A stretch of DNA of 64,000 nucleotides from Bradyrhizobium cytisi (GCF_008123515.1 NZ_VSSR01000016.1:124001-188000); one strand, 5' to 3'. Shown: positions 43,989 through 53,012, numbered from the stretch's first letter. Notes: a model not told the origin generated them from the sequence alone. Numbers and translations: made by a program.

Positions 43989-44319
43989 GTGAGCACCGCG
44001 CTTGCGGAACAGGCTGTCGCCGAGATCGAGGCCGCAATCCTGCGAGGTGCATCTCTGTCTGACGTCCGATCAACGCACGGGGGGCCGCAGCCGCGGTTTA
44101 TGCCGCCAAGGTCAACGGCACACGCGTTGCACTGGACGTCAACTCACGCATCTTCGACCTGACGGGCGCGCGATCGAGATCCGCCCGCTACGGCTTCGAC
44201 CGCTTCTGGCGCAATGTTCGCCCCCACACGCTGCACGATCCGGTCGGCTACAAGGCGCGAGAGGTCGGCAACTTCGTGATCAACGGACGGATCACCTCCG
44301 ATCCTCTCTACAGCTATAG
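43989..44319 (+). pseudogene. Carboxy-terminal remnant of an SfnB/DszC-like flavoenzyme
   Basis: The first piece (STALAEQAVAEIEAAILRGAS, from 43989) and a second in another frame (AAVYAAKVNGTRVALDVNSR, then ARYGFDRFWRNVRPHTLHDPVG) together match the last hundred residues of SfnB-type proteins, whose ending is normally a DRHWRNARTHTLHDPV-type motif. The shift falls in a run of six G residues near 44081-44086. The amino-terminal two thirds are missing. The remnant points the same way as the intact operon that follows at 44584. Confidence 0.72.
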
Positions 44320-44583
44320 TCCGTGCGCGGACGCTGACTTGCTGCGCACGCAACCAGCTCCAACCCATAGACTGCGACTGCTCGGCGCTCTCCAAGGAAA
44401 TCAGCCTCCAAACCGTACCCTCCGCAGAGGAATATTTCCACGCGTGCCTTACGTGCACGACAATTCTTGCATTCTCGCAAGGCGATCTACCAAAGCATCA
44501 AATCGTTGCTTAGAAAACACGCAGAGCGCACGACTTTTCGCCAAGCTCAGCACCGAAACCGTTCGCCTTCGTTGGAGATTGCC

Positions 44584-45156
44584 ATGTCGCGCTTGCCGCT
44601 TCGCACCATCGATGATGCACCAGCGCTCGCGAGGCCGCGCCTAACCGCGGCTCAGCAGAACAATGGCTATCTGCCAAATCTGCTCGGACTGCTGGCAAAT
44701 GCACCCGTCGCGCTGGAAGCCTACCAAACGCTTTCCGCGATCAACGCGAAAGCAAGCCTCAGTCCGGCGCAACGTGAGGCGGTTCAGATCACGGCTGCGG
44801 CGATCCACGGCTGCGGCTTTTGCGTCGCCGGACATACCGCGATCGCATACAAGAAGATCGACTTGGACAAGACGATCGTCGACGCGCTGCGGGGTCTCGA
44901 CCAGGGACCCGATCCGAGGCTCAACGCAGTGGCGGAGTTCACGAAGGCCGTCATCCGAAACCGCGGTAATGTGGCCGATCGCGAACTGGCGGACTTCCTG
45001 GCTGCAGGTTTTGACGAGGCCGCCGCGCTGGAAGTGGTGCTTGGCGTCAGTCTCGCAACGTTGTGCAACTTCAGTAACAACCTCGGTCGACCGGCGCTCA
45101 ATCCGGAACTGGCACCGTATGTGTGGCGTGGCGCTGAAGTGGAGGCTGCGGAGTGA
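44584..45156 (+). CDS. AhpD/carboxymuconolactone-decarboxylase-family protein
   Basis: A 190-residue AhpD-like protein. The start is the ATG at 44584; upstream in-frame codons belong to decayed sequence. The redox motif is intact: Glu65, Cys77 and Cys80 (GCGFC) and His84, the E...CxxC...H arrangement of AhpD peroxidase-type proteins. It is probably a cytoplasmic thiol peroxidase or oxidoreductase. It is the first of five tightly coupled genes; the next starts at GTG inside its stop (GTGA). In organosulfur loci such proteins often accompany flavin oxygenases, perhaps dealing with peroxide from uncoupled turnover; that is inference. Confidence 0.85.
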   Translation: MSRLPLRTIDDAPALARPRLTAAQQNNGYLPNLLGLLANAPVALEAYQTLSAINAKASLSPAQREAVQITAAAIHGCGFCVAGHTAIAYKKIDLDKTIVDALRGLDQGPDPRLNAVAEFTKAVIRNRGNVADRELADFLAAGFDEAAALEVVLGVSLATLCNFSNNLGRPALNPELAPYVWRGAEVEAAE

Positions 45157-46259
45157 CCACGGTTGCGATTGGTGGCTCGATCCTGTCGAGCGAGATCCGG
45201 GCTTGGCTCGATCATGACGCACTGCTTTTCGACAGAGTCTCCCACGGCGCCTCTGCGATCGTTCCGACACTTGGCAGAGCTGGCCTGTTTGGGATCGGCG
45301 TGCCGCGCCACCTTGGTGGCGACGGAGCCACTTTGGCGGATGGAGTTCGCGCGATTGCGGCCGTATCAGCGCGATCGTTGACGGCCGGTTTCGTCTTCTG
45401 GGGCCACCGCACCTTCATCGAATATCTGCTGCAAAGCCCGAACGCGCGGTTGCGTGAAAAGCTTCTGCCCGACCTGCTGGCCGGCCGACGAGCCGGCGCG
45501 ACCGGCCTGTCGAACGCCATGAAGTTCCTGAACGGGCTCGAAGCGCTCCAGGTCACGGCGTCGCGCCGGGATGGCACGCTCTGCCTCGACGGCAAATTAC
45601 CGTGGGTAACCAATCTGCGGAAGGAAGGCTTCGACGTCGCGGCTGCCGTCCAGGATGACGACAGCAAGCCTGCTTTCATCGTCAGTCTGTCTTCGGACGA
45701 TGACGGCTTGGTCCGCACGGCCGATCTCGACCTCATGGCGATGCGCGCGTCGAACACGGCCGCGATTGCGATCGATCGCCTCGCAATCAATGAAGACAGG
45801 ATCATTCATCCGAACGCTGGCAACTGGCTTCCCCGGGTTCGTCCCGCATTCCTGGGCCTGCAATGCGGCATGTCGATCGGGCTCGCCCATCGCTCGCTCT
45901 GCGAGGTGGACAGCCTGATCGGCAACGGCGGTGTGCTGGCGGCCGCGGCTACAGGGCTCACGGCAGAACTTGCGGCCCTTGAAGAGCAGCTGCTGTCGCC
46001 GCTCGACGGACCTTTCTTTATCGAACAGCCTGTTGCGCTGTTTCAATTGCGCATTCGGCTCGCCGAAATCGTCAACCAGTCGCTTCAACTCGAGCTGGGC
46101 GCCACGGGTGGCAAGGCCTATCTCTCGGCGCCCGGCGAAGGCTATCAACGGCGCCTCCGCGAGAGCGCCTTCATTCCGGTGGTGACGCCAAGCCTTGTGC
46201 AGCTCGAAACCGTGATCGAGGCGCATCGGCGACGTGCGGCCGAGCGCGAAATTGCATGA
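45153..46259 (+). CDS. Acyl-CoA-dehydrogenase-like protein lacking the usual catalytic Glu
   Basis: A 368-residue protein starting at GTG, with acyl-CoA-dehydrogenase-like organisation: PTLGRAGLFGIGVPRHLGGDGATLADGVRAIAAV (about 38-71) and ARSLTAGFVFWGHRTFIEYLL (about 73-93), then a beta domain and a helical carboxy terminus. The carboxy-terminal region reads SAFIPVVTPSLVQLETVI where EGT would be expected, so classical dehydrogenation is unlikely. It overlaps AhpD by four bases and the ATPase by four (ATGA). The function is probably oxygenation or oxidation of the compound imported by the downstream transporter. The assignment rests on fold-like similarity and is less secure than for the other such enzymes here. 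Confidence 0.75.
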   Translation: MTTVAIGGSILSSEIRAWLDHDALLFDRVSHGASAIVPTLGRAGLFGIGVPRHLGGDGATLADGVRAIAAVSARSLTAGFVFWGHRTFIEYLLQSPNARLREKLLPDLLAGRRAGATGLSNAMKFLNGLEALQVTASRRDGTLCLDGKLPWVTNLRKEGFDVAAAVQDDDSKPAFIVSLSSDDDGLVRTADLDLMAMRASNTAAIAIDRLAINEDRIIHPNAGNWLPRVRPAFLGLQCGMSIGLAHRSLCEVDSLIGNGGVLAAAATGLTAELAALEEQLLSPLDGPFFIEQPVALFQLRIRLAEIVNQSLQLELGATGGKAYLSAPGEGYQRRLRESAFIPVVTPSLVQLETVIEAHRRRAAEREIA

Positions 46260-47050
46260 TAGGCCAAACGATCCTCGAAGCCAACGCGGTCACGCTCCGC
46301 TATGACGGCGATCAGGGCAATGTCCTCGATCCCTTCGATTTTGCGCTGAAGCCGGGAGAGACTATCGGCATTCTCGGACCGAGCGGCGTCGGCAAATCCA
46401 GCCTGTTGCGGGTGCTCGCCGGCCTGCAACAACCGAGCAGCGGAGCGGTGCACATTCGCGGCCAGGCGCTGTGGGGACCGCATCCGCGGGTCTCAATCGC
46501 CTTTCAGGACCCGAGCCTGCTGCCCTGGCTGACACTGGAGCGCAACGTCGCATTCGGGCTCGACTTCAAGCATCAGCCGCAGCTCTCCCGCGCAGAACGT
46601 GCGCGCCGGGTCGATGAGGCGATCGCGGAGGTCGGTCTCTCGTCGGCGCGCAATCAATTTCCCGACCAGCTTTCCGGCGGCATGGCGCAGCGCGCAGCCC
46701 TCGCTCGCTGCCTCGCCCGCGAGCCCGATATTCTGCTGCTCGACGAACCGTTCGGTGCGCTGGACGAGGTCACGCGGTCGCAGATGCAGCGTCTGCTGCT
46801 GAAGATCGTCAGCGACCTGGGAACGGCCGTTGTCCTGATCACGCATGATATCGACGAGGCGCTGCTCGTGTCGGACCGGATTGTGCTGCTGGGCGGATCG
46901 CCGGCCCGCCAGATCGGCGAATGGACCGTCGATCTCGCCAAGCCCCGTGACGATGATGTCAGCGAACTCGGCCGCCTGCGCGTCGACATCGTCAGCGCCT
47001 TACGGCGCGCCTCCCCTGCCCACCACAAGGACGAAGCCCATGCCGTTTGA
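46256..47050 (+). CDS. ABC transporter ATP-binding protein, Tau/Ssu/Nit type
   Basis: A 264-residue ATPase with Walker A GPSGVGKSS (about 40-48), the Q-loop segment IAFQDPSLLPWLTLERNVAFGL (about 81-102) typical of SsuB/TauB/NrtD, signature LSGGMAQRAALARCLA (about 139-154) and Walker B LLLDEPFGALDEVT (about 160-173). The overlaps on both sides (4 and 11 bases) indicate one transcript. It drives the permease at 48227. Confidence 0.9.
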   Translation: MIGQTILEANAVTLRYDGDQGNVLDPFDFALKPGETIGILGPSGVGKSSLLRVLAGLQQPSSGAVHIRGQALWGPHPRVSIAFQDPSLLPWLTLERNVAFGLDFKHQPQLSRAERARRVDEAIAEVGLSSARNQFPDQLSGGMAQRAALARCLAREPDILLLDEPFGALDEVTRSQMQRLLLKIVSDLGTAVVLITHDIDEALLVSDRIVLLGGSPARQIGEWTVDLAKPRDDDVSELGRLRVDIVSALRRASPAHHKDEAHAV

Positions 47051-48230
47051 AGACGATTTCTCGCGCCGCGACCTGATGAAACTGACCGCGCTCCTGACAG
47101 CTGGCGGCGCGCTGCCTTTGCTCCGGACCTATGACGCGCGCGCGCAGGAAGCCGATGCACCCGTGCGGATCGGCTATCTGCCGATCACCGATGCGACGCC
47201 ACTGCTCGTCGCCCACGGCAAGGGCTATTTCGAGGCTGAAGGCTTGTGGGCCGAGAAGCCGGTGCTGTTGCGGAGCTGGGCACAGCTCCTGGAAACCTTC
47301 ATCTCAGGCCAGGTGAATGTCGTTCACCTGCTGTCACCGATCACGGTCTGGGCCCGCTTCGGCAGCAAGGTACCCGCCAAGGTGGTCGCGTGGAACCACA
47401 CGGGCGGGTCCGCTCTCACCGTGCGCCCTGAGATCAGCAGCGTGAAAGAGCTCGGCGGCAAGACCGTTGCCATCCCGTTCTGGTATTCGATCCATAACGT
47501 CGTATTGCAGACCCTGTTCCGCGAGAACGGTCTCGTACCCGTAGCCAAACGCGAAGGCCAGCTCGCAGCGAACGAGGTTCAGCTCGTCGTCATGGCACCG
47601 TCCGATATGGTACCGGCGCTGGCCTCGAACCAAATCACCGGTTACATCGTGGCCGAGCCGTTCAATGCCGCCGCGGAAAACCTCGGCGTCGGCAAGGTGC
47701 TGCGCTTCACCGGCGACGTCTGGAAGGACCACGCCTGCTGCGTCGTCTTCATGCACGAACGTGATCTACGGGAACGGCGCGACTGGTCGCAAAAAGTGGT
47801 CAATGCGATGGTAAAGGCGCAGCTCTGGACCCGTGCAAACCGCGCGGAGACGGCGGCACTCCTGTCCAAGGACGGTACGAACCGCTACACGCCGCACGCG
47901 ACTGCGGTGCTGGAGAAAGTTCTGTCGCCACCCGGGAGCGACAATGCCGAGTACCTGCAGAGCGGCGCCATTCGCAACGCGTCCTGGCTAGAGCGCCGGA
48001 TCGACTTCCAGCCCTACCCTTACGCGAGCTACACCGAGGAATTGGTCCGTCGTCTGAAGACGACGTTGATCGAGGGCGATCATGCATTCCTCAACGACCT
48101 CGATCCCACTACTGCCGCGCGGGAATTGGTCGATGACAGCTTCGTCAAAGCGGCGATCCTTGCCGTGGGCGGCCTCAAAGCGTTTGGCTTGCCTGACGCA
48201 TTCGAGCGCCAGGAACTGATCGTCGCATGA
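47040..48230 (+). CDS. Tat-exported substrate-binding protein of Tau/Ssu/Nit-type importer
   Basis: The 396-residue product starts at ATG 47040; a longer frame from 46845 is a shadow of the ATPase gene. The amino terminus carries a twin-arginine signal, SRRDLMKLTALLTAGGALPLL (about 8-28). The mature part has the NitT/TauT binding fold (RIGYLPITDATPLLVAHGKGYFEAEGL, about 43-69), SGQVNVVHLLSPITVWARFGS and a VAWNHTGGSAL segment. It resembles nitrate/sulfonate-binding proteins more than taurine-specific ones, but the ligand is not predictable. It is followed by the permease gene with a four-base overlap (ATGA). Confidence 0.87.
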   Translation: MPFEDDFSRRDLMKLTALLTAGGALPLLRTYDARAQEADAPVRIGYLPITDATPLLVAHGKGYFEAEGLWAEKPVLLRSWAQLLETFISGQVNVVHLLSPITVWARFGSKVPAKVVAWNHTGGSALTVRPEISSVKELGGKTVAIPFWYSIHNVVLQTLFRENGLVPVAKREGQLAANEVQLVVMAPSDMVPALASNQITGYIVAEPFNAAAENLGVGKVLRFTGDVWKDHACCVVFMHERDLRERRDWSQKVVNAMVKAQLWTRANRAETAALLSKDGTNRYTPHATAVLEKVLSPPGSDNAEYLQSGAIRNASWLERRIDFQPYPYASYTEELVRRLKTTLIEGDHAFLNDLDPTTAARELVDDSFVKAAILAVGGLKAFGLPDAFERQELIVA

Positions 48231-49060
48231 GCGTGAGCTGGGCCACGGCCGATCCGCCTAAGGCTGTTCCGGCCGGGCGGCCGATTTCGTCCTCGTCTGC
48301 CTGGCGCGCCGCGCTGCTGAGGCAGACGATCGGCATCGCCGGACTTGCCGTTCTTCTTGTCCTTTGGTGGGGTGGGACCAAGCTGATCGCTGCACCGGGC
48401 AGCTTCCTACGACATTTCTCGCCACTGGAGGCAGTCACAACGCTCGGCCGCCTTGCCACGAATTCCGACCTGCCGATCCATGTGCTGGTCAGCCTGCGCC
48501 GCGTTCTGATCGGCCTCGGCCTGGCGCTTGTGATCGGCGTGCCAATCGGACTGGCCGTCGGCAGATCTGCTCTGCTGAACTCCGCGACATCGCCGTCATT
48601 TCAATTTCTGCGGATGATCTCGCCCTTGTCCTGGATGCCTCTTGCCGTCATGGTGCTGGGCGTCGGCGATCGGCCGATCTACTTTCTGCTCGCTTTTGCC
48701 GCGGTCTGGCCGATCCTTTTGAGCACGGCCGAAGGCGTTCGACAGCTTCAGCCAGCCTGGCTCCGCCTTGCCGCCAGCCTCTCGGCGACACGATGGGAGA
48801 CTTTGCGCCACGTTGTCCTTCCGGGCGTGCTTGCACACGTGCTGACCGGCTTGCGGCTCGCGATCGGCGTGGTCTGGATCGTGCTGGTGCCTTGCGAGAT
48901 GCTCGGCGTATCGGCGGGGCTTGGCTATTTCATTCTCGATACCCGCGACCGGCTGGCCTATTCCGAACTGACCGCAATGGTTCTGGTGATCGGCCTCCTT
49001 GGCTTCCTGCTCGACGCGGCCGCACGTGGCCTCAATCGCCTCGTGACCCACAGGCACTGA
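48227..49060 (+). CDS. ABC transporter permease, Tau/Ssu/Nit type
   Basis: A 277-residue inner-membrane permease with about six helices. Typical segments are HVLVSLRRVLIGLGLALVIGVPIGLAVGRS (about 85-114), FQFLRMISPLSWMPLAVMVLGVGDRP (about 125-150) and the EAA-like loop LQPAWLRLAASLSATRWETLRHVVLPG (about 172-198). It completes the importer begun at 46256 and is the last gene of the operon. About 290 bases without a recognisable gene follow. Confidence 0.9.
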   Translation: MSVSWATADPPKAVPAGRPISSSSAWRAALLRQTIGIAGLAVLLVLWWGGTKLIAAPGSFLRHFSPLEAVTTLGRLATNSDLPIHVLVSLRRVLIGLGLALVIGVPIGLAVGRSALLNSATSPSFQFLRMISPLSWMPLAVMVLGVGDRPIYFLLAFAAVWPILLSTAEGVRQLQPAWLRLAASLSATRWETLRHVVLPGVLAHVLTGLRLAIGVVWIVLVPCEMLGVSAGLGYFILDTRDRLAYSELTAMVLVIGLLGFLLDAAARGLNRLVTHRH

Positions 49061-49347
49061 CGATCGCATCGATCAAGCGATGGGCCAGGCACACCTGGTC
49101 AAATCGGCGTCTGATGGTCGAATGCTCGTGCACACCGATACGGTGTGGCCTCGCTGGGTGCGACAACGGCTCTCACTATGGCGGAGGGGAAGCAGCGGCT
49201 CCAGCCGACGCTCCTTCTGCGCCATTTGTGCCGCATCAGGAGTTCCAGAAATGGCCCGCATCTTGCTTCGATGACCCGATGAAACGGGACTCGTGAAGGC
49301 GACCACCGAAGCCAAAGCGCATATCTTGCAGCATGGAGACAAAAGGA

Positions 49348-49617
49348 ATGAACGATGCAATGGCCGATCTGCTGTTTTTGGCCGCGTCGAGCGGAGACGA
49401 GGTGGCTCACCCGGTTCCGGACAAAAATCTGAATCGTCTTGCTGCCAAGGGGCGCGCGTTGAGGAAAGGCTGGATCGTGCTCAAGCGCAAGGTGAGAGAT
49501 CCGGCTTGTGGTGGGCAGGTTGAGGTCTTCCGCGTGACCGACGCCGGTAGAGAGCGCCTGGAGGAGCTTGGTGCTAGCAATGGTGCCGTCGAGCGCTTCA
49601 AAGTGATGCAAAACTGA
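49348..49617 (+). CDS. Small protein of unknown function, 89 residues
   Basis: The preferred start is the ATG at 49348 (MNDAMADLLFLAAS), with GGAG nine bases upstream; an alternative ATG at 49333 adds five residues. The product has a charged, possibly winged-helix-like carboxy half (GWIVLKRKVRDPACGGQVEVF, then RVTDAGRERLEELG) reminiscent of small DNA-binding or transcription-associated proteins of rhizobia. No catalytic motif is seen. It stands alone, downstream of the transporter operon. Confidence 0.55.
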   Translation: MNDAMADLLFLAASSGDEVAHPVPDKNLNRLAAKGRALRKGWIVLKRKVRDPACGGQVEVFRVTDAGRERLEELGASNGAVERFKVMQN

Positions 49618-50232
49618 GCGCCGCCTGGCGATTGGCCGCGGTAAGCGGAATGCTGATGCTCGCCGACATCGCCTGCCGCCGCATCGACATCGGTGTCGAG
49701 CAGCTTTTTCCAGGCGATCGGGCGCAGCTCGACAGCCTTCCCAGAGCCTGCGATGCGTGATCAATCGGAACGCCCGGTCGCGATCGCTCGGTGCGCGCAG
49801 CCTGCTATCCGGAGCTCCAAGAAGACAGGGGATCGGCGAACGCCGCGAAGGCCTTGTTGATGCGGGAGGTCAATCGGGCCGCTTCTTCGTGGTGAGGCCG
49901 TTCAGCGTGTCCCATTAGCGTCAGTGCTGAGAAGTACCAGCAATCTTCGCCCTAGCACCGATCCGGTAGAATATCTCGGACGCCGGCTCCCAAGTGTCTG
50001 GTTCCAAGAGGTTCCGCAACGCTTGCTCGGCCCCTGGAGCGCTGCTCGATCGCCTTCAGGTAGACGATCATCAAGCAGCACTTCGGCGATCTCAAGTAGT
50101 TCAGCCAGAATCCGGTCTCTTACGGGATTCACCATTGTTGAAATCACCCTGTGCACTCTGGGATAGTTTGCTGCACGCTTTCTCGCGTGGTGCAGCCATT
50201 TCGCGGTGAAATTCACCGAAACTGGAATCGAA
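49618..50232. other. Stretch without a supported gene, upstream of the Lrp-type regulator
   Basis: Short frames on both strands lack recognisable domains. A minus-strand frame at 49902-50333 overlaps the regulator and is probably its shadow. The regulator promoter should lie in the last 150 bases. Confidence 0.4.
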
Positions 50233-50709
50233 ATGCCATACGACCGAATCGACGCCCGCATCCTAAAGATCGTGCAAAAGAACAATCGTCTAACTTCCGA
50301 GGTAATCGGCGAACTCGCCGGGCTTTCTGCCACGGCGTGTCAACGGCGCCTGAAGAGGCTCCGTTCGGAAGGTATCATCGAGAGCGATGTCTCGATCGTT
50401 TCGCCGAAGGCGGTGGGACGGCCTATTCAAATGCTCGTGTTAGTGACTATGGAGCGGGAGCGTTCAGATATCATCGATAGATTCAAGAAGGCCATCAAAT
50501 CGTCAGTCGAGGTGGTTAACGGATTCTACGTCACGGGAGACGCGGACTTCGTCCTGTACGTTACTGCCAGTAGCATGGAAGAATATGAAGAGTTCACTCA
50601 ACGATTCTTCTACGTGAACCCGGACATCAAGGGCTTCAAGACGATGGTCGTATTGGATCGCGTAAAAGCGGGCTTTGCTGTTCCAGTTGAGACTCCGTGC
50701 AAGGAGTGA
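50233..50709 (+). CDS. Lrp/AsnC-family transcriptional regulator
   Basis: A 158-residue regulator starting at ATG 50233; a GTG at 50206 would add nine residues. The amino-terminal winged helix-turn-helix reads IDARILKIVQKNNRLTSEVIGELAGLSATACQRRLKRLRSEGII (about 5-48), and the RAM ligand-binding domain follows (EVVNGFYVTGDADFVLYVTASSMEEYEEF, about 95-123). It forms octamers or dimers in relatives and senses amino acids. No gene directly beside it is an obvious target; it could act at a distance or on its own promoter. Confidence 0.9.
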   Translation: MPYDRIDARILKIVQKNNRLTSEVIGELAGLSATACQRRLKRLRSEGIIESDVSIVSPKAVGRPIQMLVLVTMERERSDIIDRFKKAIKSSVEVVNGFYVTGDADFVLYVTASSMEEYEEFTQRFFYVNPDIKGFKTMVVLDRVKAGFAVPVETPCKE

Positions 50710-50924
50710 CCAAACGCTGATGCAGTCGCTTTCTAAGGGTAATCAGATTAGCCCCGCGAAATCGCCGAGACAGTAGGCCGCGAGGCCTAGCACAAGATCC
50801 CAAGCTGTCGCAGATTAACCGATTGAAGCAAAATGGCCGACTGCAGCTTTATAGCGCCGCGAAGCTTATGTCTCGAGCGTGAATCCTAACAGTCCCACGG
50901 CTCGGATCTACAACTGGCGGGGTT

Positions 50925-51671
50925 CTAGGCTCGTATCGAGCCTGGCCAGGCGATCACTTGTCCTGACATTACGAGTCGGTCGGGTCCGCTCTCTTTGGCG
51001 GCGTAGAGTGCCTTATCTGCGGCCTCAATCAAGGATGTGCAATGCAGCTTGTCGCTGGCGGACAGGAGTGTTGCGCCGCCGAGGCTCAAGGTGATCAGCC
51101 TTGAAGGCGGGTTGAGCGCGTGCAGGATGCCGAGGTCGCGAATCGCCTGCTGGATTCGCTCGCCGACCTGCGCGCAGCCCGCTGCGTCGGTGTTCGGTAA
51201 CAGCAAGGCGAATTCCTCGCCGCCATACCGGGCCGCCACGTCCGCGGGGCGCCTTGCCTGCTCGCTTAAGACTCTGGCGACGGAGCGAAGACAGGCATCG
51301 CCGGCTTGGTGTCCGTACTGGTCGTTGAACTTCTTGAAGTGATCGACATCCAAAAGCAGCAGCGACAAGGGCGTCCCCTCGCGCTTGGCTCGTTCCCACT
51401 CTGATTCCAGCTGCTCGTCGAAATGTCTGCGGTTAGCTAAGCCCGTCAAGCCATCCGAACTGGCGAGAACCGCGAGCTTGTCTTCCAGGTCCTTGTGCTC
51501 TGTCATGTCGTGCGAGATAGCCACCACGCCGTCGATCTCGCCGCTCTTCGGATTACGGGTCACGCGCAAGGCGGTTTCCAACCAGATCTCACCCTTCTCG
51601 CGATGCCGATTGCGATAGATGATCCGGGCCCCTTCCGCTTCGCCGCCCCGCAAGGCGGCGACCCCATCGCT
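50925..51671 (-). pseudogene. 5'-truncated diguanylate cyclase (partial PAS plus GGDEF)
   Basis: From a stop at 51672-51674 the frame reads through the end of a PAS/PAC domain (GARIIYRNRHREKGEIWLET, VTRNPKSGEIDGVVAISHDMTEHKDLEDKLAVLA) into a complete GGDEF domain (SSDGLTGLANRRHF; active site RYGGEEFALLLP near residue 150; ending LIEAADKALYAAKESG). The only start-like codons are a TTG at 51653 and later ones, and the first half of the PAS domain is missing in all frames upstream. The catalytic domain looks intact, so a shortened cyclase could still be made, but loss of the sensor end suggests decay. Confidence 0.65.
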
Positions 51672-51795
51672 TCAATTTGCGGATTGCATCGATTCGAGGC
51701 TCGACAGCCCAGCCAGCCCAGACCGCAAAGCGATTGAGCGCAACCGGGAGGCATATACCGAACAAGAGTGGCTCGTCGCGTGTCCATCGGTCCTA

Positions 51796-52944
51796 TTAGA
51801 TTCGACCCGCAGTCACGAGGCCGGTGAGGATCACAAGAGATTCAAACAGGAAGTAACTACCGAATATCAGCTCTGCGTCCTGCGCTGTGTCGATGTCTCG
51901 CGCCACGGCTTTTCGGGTGAAGCATCCTCCGGTGAGCATTCCGATCGGACGCAGGTCGCCTGGGTCAGTGGGCGTCAGGTAGCCCGAGACCAGCTGGGTT
52001 ACGGTACGTTCCGCGAAGTCTCGATACTTGGCGCCACCATTCGCGCCGAGTGGGGACGCGAGTCTCAAGGATGCTGCGGCGGCAATAGCAGTGGCCGCGG
52101 TGTCCCTGCTGGTACTCGGAATTGTTGGATCATCAAAGTCCCAGTACGCAACCAGGTCGGTGGGGACGTGCTCGATCCACCAATCCAGCACGCGCACTGC
52201 ATATTCGCGCCACAAGGGTTCCTTCGGACGAACCATTGCCGCATGAGCGGTATATAGCATCGCCCAAGCCTGCGCTCGTCCCCAGGTACTCACATCGCTG
52301 TATCCCTTGTGCGTGTGCGTCCTCAGCACCTTTCCCGTCTGCGGGTCCAGCGTTGACGACTGGATCACCGAATTATCGGGCCGCACATGGATCTCCAATA
52401 CCCTCCGCATGTGGGCGTTGGCGACCTCTTCCATGTGCGAGTCACCCAGCTGGTCCGCAGCCCAGTAAAGCAGGCCCGTGGCCTGGAGGGAGTCGATACT
52501 GCTTTCAGCTATCCCCACGGCGCTGGCCTCCTCAGCATCCTGGCCTAGTGGGATTAAGCCCAGCTTGGGGTCGAACATCCGCTCCAGCGACCTGGCTGCC
52601 GTGAGCGCGGCATCGCGTGCCATTTCATCCCCGAAGAGGATGCTTCCAAGCGCGGCACCGTGGTAGAAACCGAAGCCCTTGAATGCCGTCCGACGCTGGG
52701 CGCGAGGCAGCATCCGGGCCAGCCCGGCATGGGCGTCAGATATCGGGAAGCGCTGCGGATCGGCGAGATGCGCGAGCCAGAGTTCGCCGACGAAGGCTCC
52801 GCCGGTCCAATCACCATCCGACGTGAACGTCCATTTTCCATCCTCGGCGCGGGCCCAATGTGGCAGGCCAGCTGTGGAAGCATCCCGCGTTTGCGCAATG
52901 CGCGTCAGCATGCGCTCGCGCGCGGCGAAGAAGTCGTTGCTCAT
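51796..52944 (-). CDS. Glycoside hydrolase family 88, unsaturated glucuronyl/galacturonyl hydrolase
   Basis: The 382-residue product starts at ATG 52944 with GGGAG upstream; the open frame continues to 53751 but that part is a shadow of the transporter gene. GH88 signatures are present: FTSDGDWTGGAFVGELW (about 40-56), ESSIDSLQATGLLYWAA (147-163, with the catalytic-type Asp151), HKGYSDVSTWGRAQAWAMLY (212-231) and YWDFDDP (267-273). The HDLGF-like acidic site of characterised enzymes is altered (FYHGAALGS, 93-101). It should release 4,5-unsaturated uronic acids from oligosaccharides in the cytoplasm, since no signal peptide is seen. It follows the transporter by 68 bases. Confidence 0.87.
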   Translation of the reverse strand: MSNDFFAARERMLTRIAQTRDASTAGLPHWARAEDGKWTFTSDGDWTGGAFVGELWLAHLADPQRFPISDAHAGLARMLPRAQRRTAFKGFGFYHGAALGSILFGDEMARDAALTAARSLERMFDPKLGLIPLGQDAEEASAVGIAESSIDSLQATGLLYWAADQLGDSHMEEVANAHMRRVLEIHVRPDNSVIQSSTLDPQTGKVLRTHTHKGYSDVSTWGRAQAWAMLYTAHAAMVRPKEPLWREYAVRVLDWWIEHVPTDLVAYWDFDDPTIPSTSRDTAATAIAAAASLRLASPLGANGGAKYRDFAERTVTQLVSGYLTPTDPGDLRPIGMLTGGCFTRKAVARDIDTAQDAELIFGSYFLFESLVILTGLVTAGRI

Positions 52945-53012
52945 GTTTTCTCCCAGGAAACCGTTTTGGAGTCCAAGCGAAGCCAGAACTGCGTAGCGAC
53001 AGGGCTTTAATG

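Noticed and set aside
49902..50333. A 143-codon minus-strand frame
   Set aside because: It overlaps the Lrp-type regulator on the other strand, has no domain and no plausible start context.
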